Source: Chitinophaga hostae (GTDB taxonomy: Bacteria; Bacteroidota; Bacteroidia; Chitinophagales; Chitinophagaceae). Taken from it: 64,000 nt of DNA. The notes under the pieces were generated by a model. The model ran no database searches, had not been told where the DNA came from, and saw only the letters and a program-made list of their open reading frames with translations. The position numbers and the translations under genes are program-made. This document shows positions 52,088 through 59,497 of the stretch, piece by piece (the first letter of the stretch is position 1; every line of letters begins with the position of its first letter). The stretch spans positions 145,559-209,558 of the forward strand of contig NZ_JAGTXB010000012.1 in NCBI RefSeq assembly GCF_018224885.1. The letters run 5' to 3'.

Positions 52088-52417
52088 ATGAAAAAAGTAT
52101 TGCTGATGATGCTGCTCATGGGCGGCGCAGTGCTCACCACTTATGCACAAAGGGGATACGATCGTGGATACAGGGATCATGGCCGCGGACATGGCCGCTG
52201 GGAGCGCGACAGATGTGATCGCGATGACCGTTATGAACGCAGGGCCTATTACCGTGGCGGATGGGATGATGATTGCTACCGTCCGAGAAGGAGAGTAGTA
52301 TATGCGCAACCCGCTTATTACCCGGTAGTACCAGTACCCGTTCCGGTACCACCAGTACGCTATTATCCATCCAGGCCCAGGGCCGTATTCCACGCAGGTG
52401 TAACTATCGTGAACTGA
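52088..52417 (+). CDS. Secreted Arg/Gly/Tyr/Asp-rich protein
   Basis: A 109-residue protein: signal peptide (VLLMMLLMGGAVLTTYAQ), an Arg/Gly/Asp/Tyr-rich segment (YDRGYRDHGRGHGRWERDR) and a C-terminal Pro/Val/Tyr segment (YYPVVPVPVPVPPV). Similar in layout to the preceding gene and likely a related envelope protein. I recognise no family. A strong terminator follows. Confidence 0.7.
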   Translation: MKKVLLMMLLMGGAVLTTYAQRGYDRGYRDHGRGHGRWERDRCDRDDRYERRAYYRGGWDDDCYRPRRRVVYAQPAYYPVVPVPVPVPPVRYYPSRPRAVFHAGVTIVN

Positions 52418-52441
52418 TAACTGAAAATGGAATAAATGAGG

Positions 52442-52474
52442 TGCCTCCCGCTATTTAAGCGGGGGGCATTTTTT
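52442..52474 (+). terminator. Intrinsic terminator after the secreted protein pair
   Basis: TGCCTCCCGC (52442-52451), loop TATTTAA, GCGGGGGGCA (52459-52468), T-run 52469-52474; one T-G wobble in 10 pairs. Confidence 0.92.
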
Positions 52475-52492
52475 ATTGCGGTGCCGGATGGT

Positions 52493-52500
52493 TACTTTTG
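52493..52500 (+). promoter_or_regulatory. Candidate -7 element of the ubiD-like gene
   Basis: TACTTTTG, 24 bases before the ATG at 52524. TTTT at 52471-52474 lies about 18 bases upstream, a weak -33 candidate. Confidence 0.5.
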
Positions 52501-52523
52501 TTGATTGGTAATAAGATTCAAAC

Positions 52524-54446
52524 ATGGCATATAAAAATCTCAGACACTTTATAGATACGCTGGAACAGGCAGGAGAACTGGTTCGCATTAAAACTTATGT
52601 GAACCCTAAACTGGAAATAGCCGAAATAACAGACCGGATCAGCAAATCACCCGATGGAGGGAAAGCATTATTGTTTGAAAATACCGGGACAGACTTCCCG
52701 GTACTGATCAATTCCATGGGCAGCTATAAGCGGATGTGCCTGGCGCTGGGTGTGCATGAACTGGACGATGTAGCCGGCGAAATTGAAAATCTCTTTAAAC
52801 TGTTATCCAAACCTAAAGAAGGAATACTTGATAAGCTGGCATTGCTGCCCAAACTGGGCCAGTTTGCCTCCTGGATGCCCAAAGTGGTTGGCGGAAAAGG
52901 CAGCTGCCAGGAAGTAGTGATGGCCAATCCTGACCTGGAAAAGCTGCCGGTGCTTACCTGCTGGCCGAAAGACGGCGGCCCTTTTGTAACACTTCCCGTG
53001 ATACATACCAAAGATCCGCTGACAGGCACCCGTAACGTAGGCATGTACCGGATGCAGGTGTTTGAAAAAGATATGACCGGTATGCACTGGCATAAACATA
53101 AAGTATCTGCCAAACACTTTATGGAATATAAGAAGCTGAATAAACGTATGCCCGTTGCCGTAGTGCTGGGCGGGGATCCTGTTTATACCTACTCCGCTAC
53201 TGCTCCTCTCCCGGAAAACGTGGATGAATATATGCTGGCCGGCTTCCTGCGCAAAAAGAAAGTAGAGCTGGTGAAATGTATTTCCCAGCCGGAAATTGAA
53301 GTGCCGGCAGATGCTGACTTTGTAATTGAAGGTTATGTGGATCCTGCTGAAGAGCTGATCTGGGAAGGGCCATTCGGGGATCATACCGGTTACTATTCGC
53401 TGGCCGACTGGTATCCTAAGTTTCATGTTACTGCCATTACCCACCGCAAAGACGCCGTATATCCGTCAACGATAGTAGGTATCCCTCCCCAGGAAGATGC
53501 CTGGATAGGGAAAGCCACCGAACGTATTTTCCTGGCGCCTATTAAAATGACGCTGGTACCTGAGATCATTGATATGGAAATGCCGGTGGAAGGCGTTTTT
53601 CATAACCTTGTGATTGCACAGATCAAAAAAGACTATGCGGGGCAGGCGCAGAAAGTGATGAATGCCATGTGGGGTGCGGGGCAAATGATGTTTAATAAAA
53701 TCCTGGTGGTAACAGATGATGGGGTAAAGATCAACGATTATAAGCAGCTGGCACAGTATGTCTTCCGGCATCTGAACCCGGCTACAGATATTTATCTTAG
53801 CCAGGGCCCGATGGATGTGCTGGACCACTCCTGTTCCAAAATGGGTTTTGGCGGAAAGATGTGTATTGACGGCACCCGTAAGTATGAGGAAGAAACAGAT
53901 ACTGCCTATTTACAGACGCCGGCGCCACGGACTATAGACAGTGCCGCTATTATGCAGCAGTTCCCGGAAATAAAGGGTATTAATGCCAGCCTGTTGCAGT
54001 TGGACATCTCCTGTATACTGGTAGCAGTAGAAAAAAGCCGTCCATTCCACGTACGTGAATTGAACGAACAGCTATATACCCTGCCGGCGATGGCGGGCGT
54101 AAAGATGATCCTTTATGTAGAACATACGGTAGACGTTAGCGATCTGGCCTCGGCGCTGTGGCGTTTCTGTAATAACCTGGATCCTAAGCGCGACAGCTTT
54201 GTGATCAATAAGCCATCGGCCCGGCCAGGGAAATACATTGGCGGCATTGGCATGGACGGCACGCTGAAAACAAGGCTGCTGGATAACTTTGAGCGCGACT
54301 GGCCCAATATTATTGTTGCAGACGATGCTACTATCAGCAAAGTAGACGCTAAATGGGCAGAACTGGGCATTGGTCCCTTCCTGGCTTCTCCTTCTCTCAA
54401 ATACAAACAGCAGATCTATGGCGAAGAAGCGGTGGTGCAGCAGTAG
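52524..54446 (+). CDS. UbiD-family decarboxylase
   Basis: A 640-residue UbiD-type protein. Blocks: YKNLRHFIDTLEQAGELVRI at the start, GMYRMQVFEKDMTGMHWHKH (about 172-191), EGPFGDHTGYYSLADWYPKF (about 290-309, the conserved E/R region and metal site). Such enzymes use prenylated FMN to decarboxylate aromatic acids, often in quinone biosynthesis. At 640 residues it is longer than the ~490 of E. coli UbiD. Whether it serves menaquinone biosynthesis is not settled. The prenyltransferase UbiX is not in the window. Its last 29 bases overlap the next gene. Confidence 0.9.
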   Translation: MAYKNLRHFIDTLEQAGELVRIKTYVNPKLEIAEITDRISKSPDGGKALLFENTGTDFPVLINSMGSYKRMCLALGVHELDDVAGEIENLFKLLSKPKEGILDKLALLPKLGQFASWMPKVVGGKGSCQEVVMANPDLEKLPVLTCWPKDGGPFVTLPVIHTKDPLTGTRNVGMYRMQVFEKDMTGMHWHKHKVSAKHFMEYKKLNKRMPVAVVLGGDPVYTYSATAPLPENVDEYMLAGFLRKKKVELVKCISQPEIEVPADADFVIEGYVDPAEELIWEGPFGDHTGYYSLADWYPKFHVTAITHRKDAVYPSTIVGIPPQEDAWIGKATERIFLAPIKMTLVPEIIDMEMPVEGVFHNLVIAQIKKDYAGQAQKVMNAMWGAGQMMFNKILVVTDDGVKINDYKQLAQYVFRHLNPATDIYLSQGPMDVLDHSCSKMGFGGKMCIDGTRKYEEETDTAYLQTPAPRTIDSAAIMQQFPEIKGINASLLQLDISCILVAVEKSRPFHVRELNEQLYTLPAMAGVKMILYVEHTVDVSDLASALWRFCNNLDPKRDSFVINKPSARPGKYIGGIGMDGTLKTRLLDNFERDWPNIIVADDATISKVDAKWAELGIGPFLASPSLKYKQQIYGEEAVVQQ

Positions 54447-54915
54447 CTGTATACTCCTGTTAGCTTTCATGGCCGGCAGCCTTCGGGTAGCCGGCCAGGC
54501 CAGTACGGCCGATTTCCGTTTCCTGGATAAACTGCAGGGTACCTGGAAGATGAACACCCGGAAAAGTACCATCATAGAAACCTGGAGCCGCGTAAACGAC
54601 TCTACCTGGAACGGGCAAACCTGGCGGGTAGTAGGAGCTGATAGTGCAAAACAGCAATCTATGCAGCTGGTCAGGAGAGGAGATGCGATTTTTTTTATGC
54701 CGGTATATGAAGGACATCAGCCGGCACAGCCCGTGCGACTGAAACTACGGGTATTAAAGCCGATTGGCTTCGTAGCGGAAGACCTCAACAACGATTTTCC
54801 CAGAAAAATTACCTATCGTTTTAAAGATGCCCGTCACCTCGACGCGCGCGTGGAAGGCACGCGGGATGGCACTATAGAAGAGTATATTTTCCAATACATT
54901 ATTTCAGAAGATTAA
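54418..54915 (+). CDS. DUF6265-type exported protein
   Basis: A 165-residue protein from the ATG at 54418, which gives a signal peptide (CSSSCILLLAFMAGSLRVAG). The domain FLDKLQGTWKMNTRKSTIIE-TW..NDSTWNG...SMQLVRRGDAIFFMPVYEG resembles DUF6265, a lipocalin-like small beta-barrel. Start overlaps the ubiD-like gene by 29 bases, so the signal peptide is encoded in a second register of that gene's end. Ligand unknown. Confidence 0.72.
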   Translation: MAKKRWCSSSCILLLAFMAGSLRVAGQASTADFRFLDKLQGTWKMNTRKSTIIETWSRVNDSTWNGQTWRVVGADSAKQQSMQLVRRGDAIFFMPVYEGHQPAQPVRLKLRVLKPIGFVAEDLNNDFPRKITYRFKDARHLDARVEGTRDGTIEEYIFQYIISED

Positions 54916-54975
54916 AGATTCCCGATTGCGCAAATCATTTTCCCGATTCGAAAGAACCGTTCGCATTGCTGTACC

Positions 54976-55089
54976 TACTTTTGTATCATACACACGATAC
55001 ACACCTAAATCAAAATATTCTCAATAAAGCAATAATTTGAGTTGGTCGTACAAGCAATGCCGCACTCGTTCACGGGAGCGGTTTTTTTT
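54976..55089 (+). ncRNA. Candidate small RNA (promoter to terminator)
   Basis: TACTTTTG (54976-54983) matches the Bacteroidota -7 element and a terminator (CCGCACTCG, loop TTCA, CGGGAGCGG, T-run 55082-55089) ends the stretch about 100 bases later. Between them are GTATC/GATAC near the 5' end and CTCAA/TTGAG in the middle, each able to pair. No ORF of credible length lies inside. A clear -33 box is missing and the start is inferred. An unannotated sRNA of about 100 nt is the simplest reading. Confidence 0.5.
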
Positions 55090-55091
55090 GC

Positions 55092-55258
55092 CCAGGATTA
55101 GACTGATTTCTGATGATTTATAGGATTTTTATTTTTTTGATTCTAAAAGATTTTGGGAGATATAAGCGGATATGTATTCGCCAATATCTCCCAAAATCTT
55201 TCTAAATCTTTCAATCAAAAAAAATCCTATAAATCATCAGAAATCAGTCTAATCCTGG
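55092..55258. repeat. Long inverted repeat, CAGGATTA family (167 bases)
   Basis: The first 39 bases (55092-55130) are the exact reverse complement of 55220-55258; after an imperfect middle, AAAGATTTTGGGAGATAT also pairs near the tip. It contains CAGGATTAGACTGATTTCTG then GATGATT, like the element at 16806-17011. It starts right after the sRNA terminator and ends 10 bases before the RF3 stop. Confidence 0.92.
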
Positions 55259-55268
55259 AAAAAAAAAC

Positions 55269-56852
55269 TTACTTGTGTATTTCCGATGTAAAGTTGAACT
55301 GAATATCCGGGTTGTTGGTACGTTCTGTATTGAGGTACCATTCTGACTGCGCCAGGTAAACCAGGTGGCCATCTTTATCTTCCACGATGTTGGAGGATTT
55401 AAAGCGGATGAATTCTTCTATTTTATCTTTTGGACCGGTGAGCCAGCAGGCTTTGTAGAATGGCAGTGTATTAAACTGGCATGCGGCGCCATATTCCTGC
55501 AGCAGGCGGTATTGTATTACTTCAAACTGGAGTTCACCAACGCAGCCAATGATTTTGCGGTTACCGCCATGCTGGGTAAAGAGCTGGGCTACCCCTTCAT
55601 CTGTAAGCTGGCGTATACCTTTTTCCAGCTGTTTGGTCTTCATCGGGTCTTTGTTTACCAGTTCCTTAAACAGTTCCGGGGAAAAGCTGGGGATGCCGGT
55701 GATATAGAAGTTTTCGCCTTCCGTTAAGGTATCGCCGATTTTGAAGTTGCCGGTATCAAATAATCCTACTACATCGCCGGGGAAGGCATCATCTACCACG
55801 TTCTTTTCACGGGCCAGGAAGCTGTATGGGTTGCTGAACCTAACGTCTTTGTCTAAACGAACATGGTGATAGAATTTGTTCCGTTCAAATTTGCCGGAGC
55901 AAACTCTCAGAAACGCAATACGGTCGCGGTGGCGGGGATCGAGATTGGCATGTATTTTAAAAACGAAGCCGCTGAACTTATCTTCATTTACATCTACCTC
56001 ACGGCTGGTTGCTTCCCGGTTGCGTGGTGTGGGAGCAATATCTACAAAGGTATCGAGCAGATCTTTCACACCGAAGTTGTTAACGGCGCTGCCGAAGAAA
56101 ACAGGCGCGAGTTTACCCGCGAGATAATCTTCCCGGTTAAAGGTGTCATAAACGCCTTCGATCAGTTCTACATCGCCACGCAGCTGGGCGGCATCTTTGG
56201 TGTTGAAATGTTCGTCCACGAAGCTGCTGCTGAGATCGGAGAGTGGCACTATATCGTCATCGGTCGCTTTTTTGTTGGGCTGGAAGGCCACAAAGCTTTT
56301 ATGATACAGGTTGTATACCCCTTTAAAGTCGCTGCCCATGTTGATAGGCCAGCTGAGTGGTCTTACCCGGATGTTGAGTTTTTCTTCCAGTTCATCGAGC
56401 AGGTCGAAAGGGTATTTACCGTCGCGGTCCATTTTATTCACGAAGATGATCACCGGTGTATCGCGCATGCGGCATACTTCCATGAGTCTTTCGGTTTGTT
56501 CTTCCACCCCTTTCACGCAGTCGATTACCAGTACTACGCTGTCTACCGCCGTGAGGGTACGGTAGGTATCTTCTGCAAAGTCCTTGTGACCGGGGGTATC
56601 CAGGAGATTAACCAGGATATCGCGGTATTCAAAGGTCATTACGGAAGTGGCAACAGAGATACCTCTTTGTCTTTCAATTTCCATGAAATCCGAAGTGGTA
56701 TGTTTCTTTATTTTATTGGACTTCACCGCGCCGGCTGTTTGAATAGCCCCGCCGAACAGGAGGAATTTCTCTGTCAGCGTGGTTTTACCAGCATCCGGGT
56801 GAGCGATGATAGCAAAGGATTTTCTTTTACTGATTTCGTTAGCGTACTTCAT
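55269..56852 (-). CDS. prfC: Peptide chain release factor 3 (RF3)
   Basis: A 527-residue translational GTPase. G1 is AHPDAGKTTLTEK (about 17-29), G3 DTPGHKDFAEDTYRTLTAVD (the DTPGH box), G4 NKMDRDG. TSDFMEIERQRGISV is the switch I region and GCVGELQFEVIQYRL a C-terminal RF3 block. RF3 recycles RF1/RF2 at termination. Convergent to the sRNA/hairpin region at its 3' end, divergent from the ABC permease gene. Confidence 0.96.
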   Translation of the reverse strand: MKYANEISKRKSFAIIAHPDAGKTTLTEKFLLFGGAIQTAGAVKSNKIKKHTTSDFMEIERQRGISVATSVMTFEYRDILVNLLDTPGHKDFAEDTYRTLTAVDSVVLVIDCVKGVEEQTERLMEVCRMRDTPVIIFVNKMDRDGKYPFDLLDELEEKLNIRVRPLSWPINMGSDFKGVYNLYHKSFVAFQPNKKATDDDIVPLSDLSSSFVDEHFNTKDAAQLRGDVELIEGVYDTFNREDYLAGKLAPVFFGSAVNNFGVKDLLDTFVDIAPTPRNREATSREVDVNEDKFSGFVFKIHANLDPRHRDRIAFLRVCSGKFERNKFYHHVRLDKDVRFSNPYSFLAREKNVVDDAFPGDVVGLFDTGNFKIGDTLTEGENFYITGIPSFSPELFKELVNKDPMKTKQLEKGIRQLTDEGVAQLFTQHGGNRKIIGCVGELQFEVIQYRLLQEYGAACQFNTLPFYKACWLTGPKDKIEEFIRFKSSNIVEDKDGHLVYLAQSEWYLNTERTNNPDIQFNFTSEIHK

Positions 56853-56872
56853 AAATATCCGAAAAATGGCAG

Positions 56873-56880
56873 CAAAGGTA
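56873..56880 (-). promoter_or_regulatory. Candidate -7 element of prfC
   Basis: The minus strand reads TACCTTTG here (complement of CAAAGGTA), followed by CTGCC, 20 bases before the ATG at 56852. It matches TAnnTTTGC. Confidence 0.55.
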
Positions 56881-56942
56881 ACTAAATTTTTTGTCCGGCT
56901 ATATTTCGTGTTTATTGGCGCTGTCGGTGAACATAAATCCGC

Positions 56943-56950
56943 TAAATTTG
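56943..56950 (+). promoter_or_regulatory. Candidate -7 element of the ABC permease gene
   Basis: TAAATTTG ends 4 bases before the ATG at 56955. If used, the mRNA would start at or near the start codon. Confidence 0.45.
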
Positions 56951-56954
56951 AAAT

Positions 56955-58208
56955 ATGATAGCGACCCTTAAAATATTATGGAACAGTTTCAAAATGGCGA
57001 TGCAGGAGCTGCGGGTAAATAAGCTGCGTACTTTCCTGTCGTTGTTTGGAATTACCATTGGCATCTTCTGTATCATCGCGGTACTAACCCTTACCGGCAG
57101 CCTGGAACACAACATCAGGAGGGACCTGGCAGATCTGGGGGAAGATGTGATCTATCTGCAGAAATGGCCCTGGGGCGGTAACGGGGAGTATGCGTGGTGG
57201 AAATATATGAATCGTCCCGAGCCGGAGTATAAAGACCTGAAGCCTATACAGGATAAGGTACAGAGTGCCAGTTACGCGTCGTTCAACTTTGAATCGGGCA
57301 ACAAGAAAGTGGAGTTGGGCGATGACTATATGGATGGGGTAACGATGACGGCGGTAACAAATGATTTTGACCAGATACAGTCCCTGCAGATCCTGGACGG
57401 GCGTTTTTTTGCGAACAGCGAAAGTAATAGCGGCGCCAATGTGGCGATCCTGGGTTTTACGATCTGGGATGGTCTTTTCCGTTCTCCTGAAGCGGCGATG
57501 GGAAAGATGGTAAAGGTAGGAGGCCGCGATGTGAAGGTGATAGGGGTATTGAAGAAAAAAGGGGAGAGTATGATAGGAGCGGGCAGTTACGACAATGCTA
57601 TTATACTGCCTTATCGTTTTGCACGTACTATAGTGGATGAGCGCCGCTTTGCGGATCCGTATATACTGGTGAAGGCGAAGCCGAATGTATCCCTGGATCA
57701 GTTGAAAGATGAGCTGCGCGGGGTAATGCGGGCTACCCACCGTTTACGGCCCAGGGAGGAGGATGATTTTGCCCTGAATGAAATCAGCTCTGCCAATGAG
57801 AACCTGAATTCGATGTTTGCGGCCATCAACGGCGGCGGTTTCCTGATTGCGGTTTTCGCGCTGATTGTAGGGGCCTTCGGTATTGCCAATATTATGTTTG
57901 TAACGGTAAAGGAAAGAACCAATATTATAGGGCTGAAAAAGGCGATAGGCGCGCGCAGGGGCATTATCCTGATGGAGTTCCTGCTGGAAGCTGTGTCGCT
58001 TTGTTTAATAGGCGGGGTATTGGGTATCTTGCTGATCTATATTATGATATTAATTATTAATACGGCAAGTTCTTTTGAAATGATTATGTCACCGGGTTCC
58101 GTTGTTTTCGGATTAAGCGCTTCGGCCATTGTAGGGTTGCTGGCGGGCTTTATCCCGGCCTATACGGCGAGTAAGCTGGATCCGGTGGTGGCCATCCGGA
58201 GCAACTAG
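56955..58208 (+). CDS. ABC transporter permease (MacB/FtsX type)
   Basis: A 417-residue membrane protein: N-terminal helix near 25-48 (TFLSLFGITIGIFCIIAVLT), MacB periplasmic domain (about 50-270), then three FtsX helices (about 290-315, 343-367, 380-403; FALIVGAFGIANIMFVTVKE, MEFLLEAVSLCLIGGVLGIL). No adjacent ATPase gene, so its partner is encoded elsewhere. Members export lipoproteins, peptides or transduce signals. Confidence 0.92.
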   Translation: MIATLKILWNSFKMAMQELRVNKLRTFLSLFGITIGIFCIIAVLTLTGSLEHNIRRDLADLGEDVIYLQKWPWGGNGEYAWWKYMNRPEPEYKDLKPIQDKVQSASYASFNFESGNKKVELGDDYMDGVTMTAVTNDFDQIQSLQILDGRFFANSESNSGANVAILGFTIWDGLFRSPEAAMGKMVKVGGRDVKVIGVLKKKGESMIGAGSYDNAIILPYRFARTIVDERRFADPYILVKAKPNVSLDQLKDELRGVMRATHRLRPREEDDFALNEISSANENLNSMFAAINGGGFLIAVFALIVGAFGIANIMFVTVKERTNIIGLKKAIGARRGIILMEFLLEAVSLCLIGGVLGILLIYIMILIINTASSFEMIMSPGSVVFGLSASAIVGLLAGFIPAYTASKLDPVVAIRSN

Positions 58209-58245
58209 CCACTTAAAATAGCTGGCAGCAGCGATGCTGTAGTAC

Positions 58246-58269
58246 AGGCGGGGTTTTCCCGCCTTTTTT
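58246..58269 (+). terminator. Intrinsic terminator after the ABC permease gene
   Basis: AGGCGGG (58246-58252), loop, CCCGCCT (58258-58264) and T's to 58269. Its T-run is followed within a few bases by the tsaD -7 box. Confidence 0.9.
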
Positions 58270-58271
58270 AT

Positions 58272-58279
58272 TAATTTTG
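58272..58279 (+). promoter_or_regulatory. tsaD -7 element
   Basis: TAATTTTG followed by CACC, 6 bases before the tsaD ATG at 58286. It matches TAnnTTTGCACC seen at other promoters here. Transcription would start almost at the start codon. Confidence 0.5.
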
Positions 58280-58285
58280 CACCTT

Positions 58286-59290
58286 ATGTCTGTTAAAATA
58301 TTAGCGATAGAATCATCCTGTGATGATACAGGAGCAGCAGTGCTGGTAGATGGTAAAGTGTTATCCAATCATATTGCCAACCAGAAAATACATGAACAAT
58401 ATGGGGGAGTGGTACCGGAACTGGCTTCCAGGGCTCACCAGGAGAACATAGTACCGGTAGTGGATATTGCATTGAAAACGGCCGGCGTAAAACGGGAGGA
58501 GTTGAGTGCGATTGCTTTTACCCAATCGCCCGGACTGATCGGTTCCCTGCTGGTAGGCAGCTGTTTTGCCAAATCGATGGCGATGGCGCTGGATATCCCG
58601 CTAATCGGCGTGCATCACATGCAGGCGCACGTGCTGGCCAATTTTATAGACGATCCCAAACCCGATTTCCCTTTTTTGTGCTTAACGGTGTCCGGTGGTC
58701 ATACGCAGATTGTGTTGTGTGAAAGTCCGCTTCGTATGCGGGTGATCGGCGAAACGCTGGATGATGCTGCCGGCGAAGCTTTTGATAAAAGCGCCAAAAT
58801 ATTGGGGCTGCCTTATCCTGGTGGTCCGCTGATCGATAAATATGCGAAGACCGGCAACCCTTACCGGTTTAAGTTTACAGAGCCGAAGATACCGGAGTTG
58901 AATTTCAGCTTTAGTGGTCTTAAAACGGGCATACTCTATTTTTTACAGGAGAACCAGCAGAAAAATCCCGATTTTATACAGGAGAACCTGGCTGATATCT
59001 GTGCTTCCATACAGGAGCGTATTATCAGCATTTTGCTGAATAAGGTGGTGAAGGCGTCTGAGGAAACAGGTATCCGTGATATCGCTATTGCTGGTGGTGT
59101 AAGCGCCAATAGTGGCTTGCGCAGCGCGTTGGAAGTGTATGGAAAGAAATATCACTGGCGCACTTTCATTCCAAAATTTGAATACTGTACGGACAATGCA
59201 GGTATGATTGCCATCACGGCGTACTATAAATTCCTTGCAGGTGATTTTGCGGGACTGGATGCGGTGCCGACAGCGAGGGCAGCTTTTTAG
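58286..59290 (+). CDS. tsaD: tRNA N6-threonylcarbamoyladenosine synthase subunit TsaD
   Basis: A 334-residue TsaD/Kae1 enzyme from the ATG at 58286. ILAIESSCDDTGAAVL start, ELASRAHQENIVPVV, metal-binding HHMQAHVLANF (H-x3-H), TVSGGHTQIVL and GEAFDKSAKILGLPYPGGP, then the C-terminal IAGGVSANSGLR and DNAGMIAITAYYK. It makes the t6A37 modification of ANN-decoding tRNAs with TsaB, TsaC and TsaE. Its stop codon TAG is inside the following repeat element. Confidence 0.97.
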   Translation: MSVKILAIESSCDDTGAAVLVDGKVLSNHIANQKIHEQYGGVVPELASRAHQENIVPVVDIALKTAGVKREELSAIAFTQSPGLIGSLLVGSCFAKSMAMALDIPLIGVHHMQAHVLANFIDDPKPDFPFLCLTVSGGHTQIVLCESPLRMRVIGETLDDAAGEAFDKSAKILGLPYPGGPLIDKYAKTGNPYRFKFTEPKIPELNFSFSGLKTGILYFLQENQQKNPDFIQENLADICASIQERIISILLNKVVKASEETGIRDIAIAGGVSANSGLRSALEVYGKKYHWRTFIPKFEYCTDNAGMIAITAYYKFLAGDFAGLDAVPTARAAF

Positions 59291-59485
59291 CTGTTAGCTT
59301 TTAGCTATTAGCTTTTAGTAAATGCAGGGAAGATTAGGTTATTTGTTTTACTAAAAGCTAAAAGTTAATGACTAAAAGCTAACAGCTTTCGTCAATATTC
59401 TATCGCTTTGCCATCCTGAATCGATTTAGCTTTATGTCCGGCTTATCGCCGGTTTATAAAAGCTAAAATCTAATTGCTAAAAGCT
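59281..59485. repeat. Inverted repeats, GCTAAAAGCTAA family, at the tsaD stop
   Basis: Left arm 59281-59322 (AGCTGTTAGCTTTTAGCTAT..) pairs with 59347-59387 (..GACTAAAAGCTAACAGCT) with a 7-base insertion. A second hairpin follows: GATTTAGCTTTAT near 59422, CCGGC-TTATC-GCCGG, then ATAAAAGCTAAAATC. Together they fill the 207-base gap 59291-59497 to the fucosidase gene; no ORF lies here. Confidence 0.9.
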
Positions 59486-59497
59486 GGTTCATTATCT

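Noticed and set aside
51788..52393. 201-codon minus-strand frame across the two secreted low-complexity genes
   Set aside because: Produced by the repetitive Pro/Arg codons; the plus-strand frames have signal peptides and terminators in the right places.
55863..56885. 340-codon plus-strand frame across prfC
   Set aside because: Antisense to RF3, which has all its GTPase motifs; the shadow shows no recognisable domain.
57084..57740. 218-codon minus-strand frame inside the ABC permease gene
   Set aside because: Shadow frame; His/Arg/Tyr-rich translation without a domain.
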